Assembly (NCBI RefSeq): GCF_014058705.1
Contig: NZ_CP059692.1
Span: 2,609,001-2,673,000 of the forward strand
Reading direction: 5' to 3'
DNA: 64,000 nt
Origin: Aureimonas mangrovi
GTDB lineage: Bacteria; Pseudomonadota; Alphaproteobacteria; Rhizobiales; Rhizobiaceae
The notes under the pieces were generated by a model. It saw nothing but the letters and a program-made list of their open reading frames with translations. It was not told the origin of the DNA and ran no database searches. The position numbers and the translations under genes are program-made. Positions 38,928 to 48,149 of this stretch are shown here, in pieces; within the stretch, counting starts at the first letter, position 1; each line of letters starts with the position of its first letter.

Positions 38928-38949
38928 CGCCCCTCCCTTGGGCCGCGTC

Positions 38950-40080
38950 CTACTCGACGAGGGTCGCGTCCTCTTCGGCCTCGGCGGCGACATCCGGCGG
39001 GGCTGCGGCGCGCTCGGCCATCAGCGCGCGATAGGCGCGGACATTGGCGTTGTGCTCCTCCAGCGTGCGGGCGAAGGCATGACCGCCGGTGCCGTCCGCG
39101 ACGAAGTAGAGATCGTCGGTCTCGAGCGGATGGGCCACCGCCTCCAGCGCCGCGCGGCCGGGATTGGCGATCGGGCCCGGCGGCAGGCCGTTGATGCGAT
39201 AGGTGTTGTAGGGTGTGTCGGATTCGATGTGCGAGCGACGCAGAGGCTCCTCCGGCGGCTTACCCGCTCCACCCCAGATTCCGTAGATGAAGGTCGGGTC
39301 CGACTGAAGACGCATGCCCTGGCGCAGCCGGTTGATGAAGACCGAGGCAACGTGCGGGCGTTCGGCGGCAACGCCCGTCTCGCGCTCCACGATCGAGGCG
39401 AGTGTGACGAATTCCTCGATCGTGTCGATCGGCAGCCCCTCGTCGCGACCGTCCCAGATTTCCTGCACGAGCGCCCTCTGCGCCTCGACCATGCGCGCGA
39501 CGATGCTGGCGCGCGTCTCACCCCGCGTGAAGGTGTAGGTGTCCGGCAGGAGCGCACCCTCGGCAACCTTTTCCGGCATCTCGCCCGTGAGCGCCTCGTT
39601 GCCTTCGATGCGTTCCCAGACGCGGTCCACCGTCCAGCCTTCCGGCATGGCCACGGCGTGCTGCACCGAGCGGCCATCGCGGATCGCCTCCATCACGGAG
39701 CGCATGGAAGCACCCGGCTCGAACTCGTATTCGCCGGCCTTCAGGTCTCCGGCAGCGCCCGAGACGCGCGCGGCCGCCTGGAACAGTTCGGCGCTGGAAA
39801 TGATGCCCTCGGCCTCGAGGCCCGTCGAGATGTTCTGCAGCCCGCTTCCGCGCGGCACAAGGAACACGGCTTCCGCCTGCAGCGGTCCGGCGCGCTCGTA
39901 CTCGCCCTTGCCCCAATAGAGCGCGACGCCGCCGACCACGACGGCGATCAGCGCCATCGTGAAGCAGAAGGAGAGGAAGATGACGAGGCTGTTGCGCGCA
40001 CCGTTCGAGCGGCGGCGCTGCTTCGGGCGGCGGGAAAAGAAGCCTCGCCGCGTTTCCGCCGGATGATAACTGTCGGCCAC
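38950..40080 (-). CDS. mltG: Endolytic murein transglycosylase MltG
   Basis: Inner-membrane-anchored lytic transglycosylase that cuts new glycan strands. 376 residues: basic cytoplasmic tail, one membrane helix at about residues 31-55 (LVIFLSFCFTMALIAVVV), a LysM-like part, and the YceG catalytic domain with the Glu in LASIVERETG. PGPIANPGRAAL and GGHAFARTLEEHN are conserved. The start is GTG 40080 after GGGACAAG. The acidic tail ends EEDATLVE. It follows fabF by 129 bp in the same direction, the usual fabF-mltG order. Confidence 0.96.
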   Translation of the reverse strand: MADSYHPAETRRGFFSRRPKQRRRSNGARNSLVIFLSFCFTMALIAVVVGGVALYWGKGEYERAGPLQAEAVFLVPRGSGLQNISTGLEAEGIISSAELFQAAARVSGAAGDLKAGEYEFEPGASMRSVMEAIRDGRSVQHAVAMPEGWTVDRVWERIEGNEALTGEMPEKVAEGALLPDTYTFTRGETRASIVARMVEAQRALVQEIWDGRDEGLPIDTIEEFVTLASIVERETGVAAERPHVASVFINRLRQGMRLQSDPTFIYGIWGGAGKPPEEPLRRSHIESDTPYNTYRINGLPPGPIANPGRAALEAVAHPLETDDLYFVADGTGGHAFARTLEEHNANVRAYRALMAERAAAPPDVAAEAEEDATLVE

Positions 40081-40209
40081 GCTTGTCCCTCACGTCGATG
40101 AACGGGCAGCACGCCCGCCGGCGCGCCGCGATACCCCGGACGCCGAAGCATCACTGCTTTGTGGCGAAAGGCGGGAAGCCGGCGCAATCACGCCTGCCTC
40201 CCGAAAGGT

Positions 40210-41469
40210 TCAGACGCGCCGCAAGACCAGCGAGGCGTTGGTGCCGCCGAAGCCGAAGGAGTTCGACAGGGCGACATCGATCTGCTTCTCGCGCTTCTTG
40301 TGTGGCACGAGGTCGATCTTCGTCTCGACGGACGGATCGTCGAGATTGAGCGTGGGCGGCGCGACGTTGTCGCGGATCGCGAGGGCGGAGAAGATCGCCT
40401 CCACCGCGCCGGCGGCGCCGAGCAGGTGGCCGATGGCCGACTTGGTGGACGACATCGAGACGCCGGGGGCCGCATCGCCGAGAAGGCGCTCGATGGCGCG
40501 CAGCTCGATCTCGTCGCCGAGCGGCGTCGAGGTACCGTGGGCGTTGACGTAGTCGATCTGCGAGGCGTCGATGCCGGCGCGTTTGAGAGCCGCGCTCATG
40601 CAGCGATAGGCACCGTCGCCATCCTCTGCCGGTGCCGTGATGTGGTACGCGTCGCCCGAGAGGCCGTAGCCGATGATCTCGGCGTAGATGCGCGCGCCGC
40701 GCGCCACGGCGTGCTCGTATTCCTCGAGAACGACGATGCCGGCGCCCTCGCCCATGACGAAGCCGTCGCGGCCCTTGTCATAAGGGCGCGAAGCGGCGGT
40801 TGGGTCGTCGTTGTAACCGGTGGAAAGCGCGCGGCAGGCGGCAAAGCCCGCGAGCGCCAGGCGGCAGACCGGCGATTCGGCACCGCCCGCGACCATGACG
40901 TCCGCATCGCCGAGCGCGATCAGGCGCATGGCGTCACCGATGGCGTGCGCGCCTGTGGAACAGGCGGTCACGACCGAATGGTTCGGACCCTTCAGCCCGT
41001 TGCGGATCGAGACGTGGCCCGAGGCCAGGTTGATCAGCGATCCGGGAATGAAGAAGGGGCTGATGCGGCGCGGCCCCTTTTCGGCAAGGATCAGGGACGT
41101 TCTCTCGATACCCTGCAGGCCGCCGATGCCCGAGCCGATCAGAACGCCCGTGGCGGTCTGATCCTCGTAGGTCTCGGGATGCCAGTCGGCATCGTCGAGC
41201 GCCTCGGCGGCAGCGGCGACGGCGTAGGTGATGAAGTCATCGACCTTGCGCTGCTCCTTGGGCTCCATCCACTGGTCGGGATTGAAGGTGCCGTCGGAGC
41301 CGTCGCCGCGCGGAATCTGCCCGCCGATACGACAAGGGAGATCGGAGACCTCGAAGCCATCGATGCCGGAAATGCCGCTCTTTCCTTCAAGCAGACGCTT
41401 CCAGTTGATGTCGGCCGTGGCGCCCAAGGGGCTGACCATGCCGATTCCCGTAATGACGACTCGTCTCAT
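40210..41469 (-). CDS. fabF: 3-oxoacyl-ACP synthase II
   Basis: Elongating condensing enzyme of fatty-acid synthesis, 419 residues. The active-site Cys lies in VVTACSTGAHAIGDA; the two catalytic His lie in NAHGTSTPLGDEIE and SAIGHLLGAAGAVEA. The first line RRVVITGIGMVSPLGATADI is typical. AAGGGAG precedes the ATG. It lies 43 bp after acpP, so carrier and enzyme are co-expressed. Confidence 0.98.
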   Translation of the reverse strand: MRRVVITGIGMVSPLGATADINWKRLLEGKSGISGIDGFEVSDLPCRIGGQIPRGDGSDGTFNPDQWMEPKEQRKVDDFITYAVAAAAEALDDADWHPETYEDQTATGVLIGSGIGGLQGIERTSLILAEKGPRRISPFFIPGSLINLASGHVSIRNGLKGPNHSVVTACSTGAHAIGDAMRLIALGDADVMVAGGAESPVCRLALAGFAACRALSTGYNDDPTAASRPYDKGRDGFVMGEGAGIVVLEEYEHAVARGARIYAEIIGYGLSGDAYHITAPAEDGDGAYRCMSAALKRAGIDASQIDYVNAHGTSTPLGDEIELRAIERLLGDAAPGVSMSSTKSAIGHLLGAAGAVEAIFSALAIRDNVAPPTLNLDDPSVETKIDLVPHKKREKQIDVALSNSFGFGGTNASLVLRRV

Positions 41470-41512
41470 TCAACTCCCTTCCGCTTCAGCGGACAGATCC
41501 GCACTCGAAGCG

Positions 41513-41749
41513 TCAGGCCTGGTTCTTCTCGATGAACTTCACCGCGTCGCCGACCGTGAGGATGGTCTCGGCAGCATCGTCGGGGATCTCGACGCCGAAC
41601 TCTTCCTCGAAGGCCATCACGAGTTCGACGGTATCGAGACTGTCGGCGCCAAGGTCGTCGATGAAGCTGGCGTTCTCCGTCACCTTCTCCTGCTCGACGC
41701 CCAGATGTTCGACGACGATCTTCTTCACCCGTTCGGCGATGTCGCTCAT
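41513..41749 (-). CDS. acpP: Acyl carrier protein
   Basis: 78 residues, highly acidic. The phosphopantetheine Ser is in [16 protein letters not shown]. The start ATG 41749 follows AGAGGA. It carries the growing acyl chain in the FAS II system encoded around it (fabD, fabG, fabF). It has its own upstream promoter, as expected for a very abundant protein. Confidence 0.98.
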   Translation of the reverse strand: MSDIAERVKKIVVEHLGVEQEKVTENASFIDDLGADSLDTVELVMAFEEEFGVEIPDDAAETILTVGDAVKFIEKNQA

Positions 41750-41783
41750 GTTCAGTCCTCTATTGAGATGGCTTTCGCCGCTT

Positions 41784-41812
41784 TCGTTAGACGCCGGGCG
41801 CTCGTTAATCAA
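41784..41812 (-). promoter_or_regulatory. Putative acpP promoter
   Basis: Reading leftward: -35 TTGATT (41807-41812), 17 bp, -10 TAACGA (41784-41789), about 34 bp before the acpP ATG. A terminator for fabG lies just upstream, which supports an independent start here. Confidence 0.5.
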
Positions 41813-41858
41813 GCGTTAGACCCGCGCCGCGAGGGCGCCCGCCGGGCACCCCACACCT

Positions 41859-41886
41859 AAAAGACGGCCGGACGAGGCCCGGCCGT
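41859..41886 (-). terminator. Terminator between fabG and acpP
   Basis: Stem ACGGCCGG / CCGGCCGT (41864-41871 with 41879-41886), 7-nt loop, followed on the minus strand by CTTTTAGG. It starts about 20 bp after the fabG stop and separates fabD-fabG from acpP-fabF. Confidence 0.8.
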
Positions 41887-41906
41887 ATCGTGATCGGCCA
41901 AGCCGA

Positions 41907-42644
41907 TCAGATCATCGCCATGCCGCCGTTGACGTGGATCGTCTGCCCCGTGACGTAGGCGGCCTCCTGCGAGGCAAGGAACAGGGCGGCGGCCGCGATC
42001 TCGTCCGATTCGCCCATGCGCTTCATGGGGATCTGGCCCATGATCGCGTCCTGCTGCTTCTCGTTCAGCTTGTCGGTCATGGCCGAGCGGATGAAGCCGG
42101 GTGCGATGCAGTTCACCGTCACGCCGCGCGAGGCGATCTCCTGCGCGAGCGACTTCGACATGCCGATCATGCCGGCCTTGGCCGCGCAATAGTTCGCCTG
42201 CCCCGGATTGCCGGTGACGCCGACGATGGAGGTGATGTTCACGATGCGCCCGTAGCGGCGCCGCATCATCGGGTGCGTGAGCTGGCGGGTCAGGCGGAAG
42301 GCGGCCGTGAGGTTCACCTCCAGCACCGCGTCCCAGTCCTCGTCCGACATGCGCACGAACAGCCCGTCACGGGTGATGCCGGCGTTGTTGACGAGGATGT
42401 CGACGCCCTCGAGCGCGGCTTCGGCCGCCTCGCCGAGGCCCTTCTGGCCGTCGCGGTCCGAAAGGTCGGCGGGCAGCACGACAGCGCGCTCGCCGAGGGA
42501 GGCGGCGAGCTCCTCCAGTTTCTCGCGGCGCGTGCCGTGGAGGCCGACGGTCGCTCCCACACCGTGGAGCGTGCGGGCGATCGCCTCGCCGATGCCGCCG
42601 GAGGCGCCGGTGACGAGGGCCTTGCGGCCGGAAAGGTCGAACAT
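41907..42644 (-). CDS. fabG: 3-oxoacyl-ACP reductase
   Basis: NADPH-dependent SDR of fatty-acid elongation, 245 residues. The cofactor motif is ALVTGASGGIGEAIA at the N-terminus, NNAGITRDGLFVRM follows, and the catalytic Ser-Tyr-Lys set is in ITSIVGVTGNPGQANYCAAKAG. The C-terminus INVNGGMAMI-type (IHVNGGMAMI) is typical for FabG. It lies 30 bp after fabD. Confidence 0.97.
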   Translation of the reverse strand: MFDLSGRKALVTGASGGIGEAIARTLHGVGATVGLHGTRREKLEELAASLGERAVVLPADLSDRDGQKGLGEAAEAALEGVDILVNNAGITRDGLFVRMSDEDWDAVLEVNLTAAFRLTRQLTHPMMRRRYGRIVNITSIVGVTGNPGQANYCAAKAGMIGMSKSLAQEIASRGVTVNCIAPGFIRSAMTDKLNEKQQDAIMGQIPMKRMGESDEIAAAALFLASQEAAYVTGQTIHVNGGMAMI

Positions 42645-42674
42645 GGTGTCTTTATCCTGTGTTCGGGAAAGGGT

Positions 42675-43613
42675 TCAGACTGCTGCTTCGAGCGCGGCGT
42701 CGATGTCTGCGGGCGCGCCGACGCTATGGGCCGCAAGGCGCTTGTCGATGCGCTTCGCCAGACCCGTCAGCACCTTGCCGCTGCCGATCTCGAGAAGCGT
42801 CGTGATGCCCTCCTCGGCGAGCCAGCCCATCGATTCGCGCCAGCGCACCTGCCCCGTCACCTGCTCGACGAGGCGCGTGCGGATCTCGTGCGGATCGGTG
42901 ATCGGGCGCGCCAGGACGTTGGCGACGAGTGGCACGACGGGCGCCGCGATCTTCGCCTCGGCCAGCGCCTCCGCCATGCGCGCCGCCGCCGGCTGCATCA
43001 GGGCGCAGTGGAAGGGCGCGGAGACCGGCAGCGCGATGGCGCGCCTGGCACCTGCCTCGCTTGCCAGCGCCATCGCGCGCTCCACCGCCGCCTTGTCACC
43101 GGAGATCACGAGCTGGCCGCCGCCGTTGTCGTTGGCGATCTGGCAGACCTCGCCTTCGCGGGCCTTCTCGCAGATGGCGGCCAGCGGCTCGGCCTCGAGG
43201 CCGATGATCGCGGCCATCGCGCCGCGCCCGGCCGGGACCGCCGCCTGCATCGCCTCGCCGCGGATGCGCAGGAGACGCGCCGTCTCCGTGATCGTCAACG
43301 CACGGGCGGCGGCGAGCGCGGAATATTCGCCGAGCGAGTGGCCCGCGACATACTGCGCCTTCGCGACGTCGAAGCCGCGCGCTTCCATTGCGCGCAGGGC
43401 GGCGAGCGAGACGGCCATCAGCGCCGGCTGGGCGTTGGCCGTAAGGGTCAGCGTCTCCTCGGGGCCGTCGAACATCGTCGCCGACAGCTTCTCGCCCAGC
43501 GCCTCGTCGACCTCGTCGAAGACGGCTTTCGCCTCGGGAAAGGCTTCGGCCAGCGCGCGGCCCATGCCGACGGACTGGCTACCCTGGCCCGGAAAGATCA
43601 AAGCGAACGACAT
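42675..43613 (-). CDS. fabD: Malonyl-CoA-ACP transacylase
   Basis: Loads malonate on ACP. 312 residues. FALIFPGQGSQSVGMGRAL at the N-terminus; the nucleophile Ser is in AGHSLGEYSALAAA; the catalytic His lies in SAPFHCALMQPA. The ATG at 43613 follows GGGAG. It is the first gene of the leftward fab block, divergent from rpsF across 345 bp. Confidence 0.97.
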   Translation of the reverse strand: MSFALIFPGQGSQSVGMGRALAEAFPEAKAVFDEVDEALGEKLSATMFDGPEETLTLTANAQPALMAVSLAALRAMEARGFDVAKAQYVAGHSLGEYSALAAARALTITETARLLRIRGEAMQAAVPAGRGAMAAIIGLEAEPLAAICEKAREGEVCQIANDNGGGQLVISGDKAAVERAMALASEAGARRAIALPVSAPFHCALMQPAAARMAEALAEAKIAAPVVPLVANVLARPITDPHEIRTRLVEQVTGQVRWRESMGWLAEEGITTLLEIGSGKVLTGLAKRIDKRLAAHSVGAPADIDAALEAAV

Positions 43614-43958
43614 TGCGGCTCCCGTTCCTATCGTTGGCGGGGTGAATGGGTGCATGGCCGGGCAGTGTCAAGTTTACCGGCCCATGGAAGCCGCTATGGT
43701 TGCGCCGCCGCAGCGGATGGGATATGGCACCGCCCGTCAATGCCGTTGTCCCGGCCGGGGGCTGAACGGAAGGCGTGCCGGCTTGCCGGTGCGCGCGGAG
43801 GGGTTCTCCTCTCCTGCTTCCCGTGTTCCCGCTCTCGACCGTCTCTATGACGCGCCTTTCCCGTTCGCCTTCGGGCTTTATTCGGAGAGTCGCAGAGGCT
43901 TAGCCGCCGGGGCCCTGGCATCGCGAACCGAAACGCAAACGGAAAGGCCAGAACGCTC
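43614..43958. promoter_or_regulatory. Divergent promoter region of fabD and rpsF
   Basis: 345 bp without a gene. For fabD a perfect -35 TTGACA (43666-43671, minus strand) is followed after 17 bp by a weak -10 CATTCA. For rpsF I see no consensus promoter. The last 100 bp form the likely rpsF leader, where S6:S18 autoregulation acts in many bacteria, but I cannot identify the motif with confidence. Confidence 0.4.
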
Positions 43959-44396
43959 ATGGCGCTCTACGAACACGTCTTTCTTGCACGACAGGACATC
44001 AGCGGCCAGCAGGTCGAGCAGCTCGTGGAGAGTCTCCGCGGCATTCTCGAGGCCAATGGCGGCACCGTCGGCAAGGTCGAGAACTGGGGTCTGAAGACCC
44101 TCACCTACCGGATCAAGAAGAACCGGAAGGCCCACTACACCCTCATGAACATCGACGCTCCGGCGGCGGCTGTCCAGGAGATGGAGCGCCAGATGCGCTT
44201 CAACGAGGACATCCTGCGCTACATGACCATCAAGGTCGAGGAGCACGACGAGGGCCAGTCGGCCATGATGCAGAAGCGCGACGACCGTCCGCGCCGTGGC
44301 CGCGACGACGAGCGTCCGCGCCGCGACCGCGAGGACCGTCCGCGCCGCGATGACGACGACCGTCCGCGCCGTCCCCGCACCGAGGAGGCCGCGTAA
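43959..44396 (+). CDS. rpsF: 30S ribosomal protein S6 with a charged repeat tail
   Basis: 145 residues. The S6 core (about residues 1-98) begins [20 protein letters not shown] and includes [20 protein letters not shown]. After MQKRDD come about 40 residues of alternating Arg, Asp and Pro ([16 protein letters not shown] and so on) encoded by imperfect tandem repeats of GACCGTCCGCGCCG type. E. coli S6 also has a tail (poly-Glu added by RimK), but this mixed-charge form is different. rpsR starts directly at the next base. Confidence 0.97.
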   Translation: MALYEHVFLARQDISGQQVEQLVESLRGILEANGGTVGKVENWGLKTLTYRIKKNRKAHYTLMNIDAPAAAVQEMERQMRFNEDILRYMTIKVEEHDEGQSAMMQKRDDRPRRGRDDERPRRDREDRPRRDDDDRPRRPRTEEAA

Positions 44397-44645
44397 ATGG
44401 TCGATATCGCACAGCTCCCGACCCGCCGTCCGTTCCATCGCCGGCGCAAGTCCGATCCGTTCGCGTCCGGTGAGTCGCCGAAGATCGACTACAAGGACGT
44501 CCGTCTCCTGCAGCGCTACATTTCCGAGCGCGGCAAGATCGTGCCGTCGCGCATCACGGCCGTCAGCCAGAAGAACCAGCGCGCCCTCGCCCAGGCGATC
44601 AAGCGCGCCCGCTTCCTCGGTCTGCTGCCCTACGTCCTCAAGTAG
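44397..44645 (+). CDS. rpsR: 30S ribosomal protein S18
   Basis: 82 residues. It binds S6 on the 30S platform. [20 protein letters not shown] and the C-terminal [20 protein letters not shown] (20 residues) are diagnostic. It starts one base after the rpsF stop, so the partners are made together. A 12-bp hairpin follows the stop. Confidence 0.98.
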   Translation: MVDIAQLPTRRPFHRRRKSDPFASGESPKIDYKDVRLLQRYISERGKIVPSRITAVSQKNQRALAQAIKRARFLGLLPYVLK

Positions 44646-44657
44646 GACCTGCCTTCA

Positions 44658-44686
44658 GCGGGCGGCGTCGCGGAGACGCCGCCCGC
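44658..44686 (+). terminator. Strong hairpin after rpsR
   Basis: Perfect 12-bp inverted repeat (GCGGGCGGCGTC / GACGCCGCCCGC) with a 5-nt loop, 12 bp after the rpsR stop and not followed by a T-run. It probably lowers read-through into the membrane protein gene, or protects the rpsF-rpsR mRNA end. Confidence 0.6.
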
Positions 44687-44777
44687 TTCCCGGCGTCGTT
44701 CGGCGCCCGCCGGGAACTTCCATCAGCCGAGTTGGGGCACGCGCCCCTAACTGCGATCCGCAGGACAGCGACATAAG

Positions 44778-45743
44778 ATGAACGCCCGAGCCCTCCTCGT
44801 CGGCCTTGCTGCCGGCCTTGCCAGCGCCCTTCTGTTCGCCGGACTGGTGACGCAGTCGGTGTCCGCGCTCGGCCTTTCGCTCGCGGCACCCATTCCGATC
44901 CTGATCGCCAGCCTCGGCTGGGGCAGCGCCGCCGGCATCGCCGCCGCGCTCGTCTCGGCCGGCGTCATCGCGGGCATCACCGGCACCCCCGCCGGCGGCC
45001 TGATGATCCTCGCCACCATCGGCGCCCCGGCCGCATTCATCGGCCATCTGTGCGGTCTCGCGCGCCCGAGCGATGACCCGCAGCGTCAGGCGACCCCACC
45101 CCTCACCGGCCCGGCGCCCGTCCCGCTGGACTGGTATCCGCTCGACCGCGTGCTCTTCGCCGCGGCGCTCTCGGCCAGCGCGGGCTGCCTCGTGATGGGC
45201 TGGCTCATCGGCTACGACGCCGAGAGCGCCGTGCCGATGCTGCAGGAAGCGCTCTCGGCGCAGGCGGGCGCGGGCCTCGACATCGACGATGCGCAGATCG
45301 AGGACCTGTCGCGCATGGTGGTCTCCATCGTGCCCTTCGTGCAGCCGGCTGTCCTGACGCTCACTCTGTGCGGATCGCTGTATCTGGCGGCCGCGATCAC
45401 CCGGCTCAGCGGCCGGCTCCAGCGCCCGAAGGACGACATTCCCTCTCAGGCCGGTCTGCCGCGTCTCGCCCTGCCGATCTTTGCGGTCGCGCTCGCCATC
45501 TCCTTCCTCGAGGGTGCGCTCGGAAACGTCGCGGCGGTCTTTGCCGGCGCGCTGGGCGCGGCCTTCACCCTCGTCGGCCTCGCCGCCTTCCATCACCGCA
45601 CCCGCGGGCGAAGCGGACGGGGCCTCCTCCTCTTCACTGTCTATTTCGCGATCGTCGTCCTGACGTTCCCGATCTTCGCCTTCCTCGTCTACGGCGTCTT
45701 CAAGGCCGCCCGGCCGGGCGTCGGCACCCAATCCTCGAATTGA
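44778..45743 (+). CDS. DUF2232 membrane protein
   Basis: 321 residues, mostly hydrophobic, with about eight membrane segments (for example [20 protein letters not shown] at the N-terminus and [20 protein letters not shown] at the C-terminus). Alphaproteobacteria carry this DUF2232 (YybS-like) protein between rpsR and rplI, as do firmicutes near rplI; its function is unknown. rplI starts 26 bp after the stop. Confidence 0.87.
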   Translation: MNARALLVGLAAGLASALLFAGLVTQSVSALGLSLAAPIPILIASLGWGSAAGIAAALVSAGVIAGITGTPAGGLMILATIGAPAAFIGHLCGLARPSDDPQRQATPPLTGPAPVPLDWYPLDRVLFAAALSASAGCLVMGWLIGYDAESAVPMLQEALSAQAGAGLDIDDAQIEDLSRMVVSIVPFVQPAVLTLTLCGSLYLAAAITRLSGRLQRPKDDIPSQAGLPRLALPIFAVALAISFLEGALGNVAAVFAGALGAAFTLVGLAAFHHRTRGRSGRGLLLFTVYFAIVVLTFPIFAFLVYGVFKAARPGVGTQSSN

Positions 45744-45769
45744 CACTCCAGAACGCAAGGAAAACCATC

Positions 45770-46384
45770 ATGGACGTCATCCTCCTCGAACGCATCGCCC
45801 GCCTCGGCGGTCTCGGCGACACCGTGCGCGTGCGCGACGGCTACGCCCGCAACTACCTCCTGCCGACCGGCCGCGCGCTTCGCGCCAACGAGGCCAACCA
45901 GGCCAAGTTCGAAGCCCAGAAGGCGCAGCTCGTCGCGCGCAACGAGGAGCGCAAGGGCGAAGCCAGCCAGATCGGCGAGACGCTCGACGGCAAGACCTTC
46001 GTTATCGTGCGCTCGGCCGGCGAGACCGGCCAGCTCTACGGCTCGGTCTCGGCCCGCGACATCTCCGATCTTCTGAAGGCCGAGGGCTATTCGGTCTCGC
46101 GCAACGCGGTCGAGCTCAACCAGCCGATCAAGTCCATCGGCCTGCACAAGGTCACGATCGCGCTGCACGCCGAGGTCTCGATCGAGATCACGGCCAACGT
46201 CGCCCGTTCGCAGGACGAGGCCGAGCGGCAGGCGCAGGGCGAGACGCTGACCTCGGCCGACGCGATCTACGGCTACGACGAGGACGCGCTGCGCGCCGAG
46301 GACCTCGGCGGCGCGATGTTCGACGAGGACGAGGGTGAAGAGCCCCGCCGCGAAGAGGCCCCGCAGATCGGCGAAGAAGAGTAA
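45770..46384 (+). CDS. rplI: 50S ribosomal protein L9 with an acidic C-terminal extension
   Basis: 204 residues against about 150 in E. coli. The N-terminal domain [19 protein letters not shown] with [19 protein letters not shown], the long helix and the C-terminal rRNA-binding domain (up to about residue 150) are normal. The last 50 residues are Asp/Glu rich ([19 protein letters not shown] then EDEGEE). Rhizobial L9 proteins often have such a tail. AAGGA precedes the ATG. A terminator follows. Confidence 0.96.
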   Translation: MDVILLERIARLGGLGDTVRVRDGYARNYLLPTGRALRANEANQAKFEAQKAQLVARNEERKGEASQIGETLDGKTFVIVRSAGETGQLYGSVSARDISDLLKAEGYSVSRNAVELNQPIKSIGLHKVTIALHAEVSIEITANVARSQDEAERQAQGETLTSADAIYGYDEDALRAEDLGGAMFDEDEGEEPRREEAPQIGEEE

Positions 46385-46421
46385 GCGCCGTTCCGCACAG
46401 CTCTTCCAGAGCTTATCAACA

Positions 46422-46453
46422 GGGGAGCCGGCACGGCTGCGCGCCGGCTCCCC
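46422..46453 (+). terminator. Terminator after rplI
   Basis: Perfect 11-bp stem GGGGAGCCGGC / GCCGGCTCCCC (46422-46432 with 46443-46453), 10-nt loop, then TTT. It ends the ribosomal operon; dnaB lies 170 bp further on. Confidence 0.8.
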
Positions 46454-46623
46454 TTTGCATTCGAGACCGCAAGCACCGCTCGTCCACAAAGCCGGCGAGA
46501 TCAGGTGCGACATCGGCGCCGCGACGCGCCAAAGCGCGAGCGTTGGCGGCGCGAAGGCATTAGATAGGGTCGCAACGGTGCCACGCGCGTACCGGGAACG
46601 ACCGACGACAGGAGTGCCAGCCG

Positions 46624-48135
46624 ATGGCCGAAGCGGCACGCAAGTTCGAGGGAGACGATGCCCGGCATCAGGGTGACCAGGGTGCCCCACTCCATCGCGA
46701 GGCGCCCGGCAACATCGAGGCCGAGCAGGCGCTGCTCGGCGCCATCCTCGTCAACAACGACGCCTATTACATCGTCCACGACTTCCTGAAGCCGGACCAT
46801 TTCTACGAGCCCCTGCACCGGGACATCTTCGACAAGACGTCGCAGATGATCCGCATGGGCAAGATCGCCAATCCGGTCACGATCAAGACCTTCCTGGCCG
46901 CCAACGACCGCGTCGGCGACATCACCGTCGCGCAGTATCTCGCGCGCCTCGCGGCCGAGGCCACGACGATCATCAACGCCGCCGACTACGGCCGGGCCAT
47001 CTACGACCTCGCGCTGCGCCGCTCGCTGATCCGCATCGGCGAGGACATGGTCAACGTCGCCTTCGACGCACCGCTCGACATGGAGCCGAAGGCCCAGATC
47101 GAGGATGCCGAGCGGCGCCTGTTCGAACTGGCCGAGACCGGCCGCTACGACGGCGGCTTCCAGTCCTTCACCGACGCGATGGCGCTGGCGATCGAGATGG
47201 CGGGCGCGGCCAAGGACCGCGACGGTGGCCTTTCGGGCATCTCGTCCGGCATCCGCGAGCTCGACCGGCGCATGGGCGGCCTGCAGCCCTCCGATCTCAT
47301 CATCCTCGCCGGACGCCCGGCGATGGGCAAGACGTCGCTCGCCACCAACATCGCCTTCAACATCGCCGGCGCCTACGAGCCGGCCGAACAGGCCGACGGC
47401 ACCTTCAAGGCCAAGAACGGCGGCGTCGTCGGCTTCTTCTCGCTGGAAATGAGTGCCGAACAGCTCGCCACGCGCATCATCTCCGAGCAGAGCGAGGTCT
47501 CCTCGTCGAAGATCCGGCGCGGCAACATCACCGACGCCGAATACTCCAAGCTCGTCGCCTGCACCGAGATGATGCAGCGCGCCCCGCTCTACATCGACCA
47601 GACGGGCGGCATCTCCATCGCCCAGCTCTCGGCGCGCGCGCGCCGCCTTAAGCGCCAGCGCGGGCTCGACGTGATGGTGATCGACTACGTGCAGCTCATG
47701 CAGGGCTCGTCCAAGAACTCGACCAACCGCGTGCAGGAGATCACCGAGATCACCACCGGCCTGAAGGCGCTGGCCAAGGAGCTGTCCGTGCCGATCATCG
47801 CGCTGTCGCAGCTCTCTCGTCAGGTCGAGAACCGCGATGACAAGCGACCGCAGCTCTCCGACCTTCGCGAATCGGGCTCGATCGAGCAGGACGCCGACGT
47901 CGTCATGTTCGTGTACCGCGAGGAGTACTATCTCCAGAGCAAGGAGCCGAAGGCCGGCACCGACGAGCATCTCAAATGGCAGCAGGAGATGAACGACGCG
48001 CGCGGCAAGGCCGAGGTCATCATCGCAAAGCAGCGCCACGGCCCCACCGGCACCGTTCCTCTCGCCTTCCAGGCCGAGTTCACGCGCTTCACCGACCTGG
48101 CCGAAGACACCCACCTTCCCGAGCGCTTCGAGTAG
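46624..48135 (+). CDS. dnaB: Replicative DNA helicase
   Basis: Hexameric 5'-3' helicase, 503 residues. The N-terminal domain reads NIEAEQALLGAILVNNDAYY; the RecA-like motor has Walker A AGRPAMGKTSLA, motif H1a-type GFFSLEMSAEQL, Walker B DVMVIDYVQLM, and the Arg-finger region LRESGSIEQDADVVMFVYRE (20 residues). AGGAG precedes the ATG. alr starts 14 bp after the stop, and the order dnaB-alr-radA is conserved in rhizobia. Confidence 0.98.
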   Translation: MAEAARKFEGDDARHQGDQGAPLHREAPGNIEAEQALLGAILVNNDAYYIVHDFLKPDHFYEPLHRDIFDKTSQMIRMGKIANPVTIKTFLAANDRVGDITVAQYLARLAAEATTIINAADYGRAIYDLALRRSLIRIGEDMVNVAFDAPLDMEPKAQIEDAERRLFELAETGRYDGGFQSFTDAMALAIEMAGAAKDRDGGLSGISSGIRELDRRMGGLQPSDLIILAGRPAMGKTSLATNIAFNIAGAYEPAEQADGTFKAKNGGVVGFFSLEMSAEQLATRIISEQSEVSSSKIRRGNITDAEYSKLVACTEMMQRAPLYIDQTGGISIAQLSARARRLKRQRGLDVMVIDYVQLMQGSSKNSTNRVQEITEITTGLKALAKELSVPIIALSQLSRQVENRDDKRPQLSDLRESGSIEQDADVVMFVYREEYYLQSKEPKAGTDEHLKWQQEMNDARGKAEVIIAKQRHGPTGTVPLAFQAEFTRFTDLAEDTHLPERFE

Positions 48136-48149
48136 CAGACGAGAAGACG

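Noticed and set aside
44272-44393. Repeats in rpsF as a possible CRISPR or minisatellite.
   Set aside because: They lie in frame inside rpsF, are short, imperfect and without unique spacers; they encode the S6 tail.
45740-45745. TTGACA at the stop of the DUF2232 gene as a -35 for rplI.
   Set aside because: It overlaps the stop codon TGA and no -10-like hexamer follows at 16-18 bp before the rplI ribosome binding site.
46413-46421. TTATCAACA near the rplI terminator as a DnaA box, perhaps an origin near dnaB.
   Set aside because: It is a single copy with no cluster of boxes, no AT-rich unwinding region and no origin genes such as hemE or dnaA nearby.
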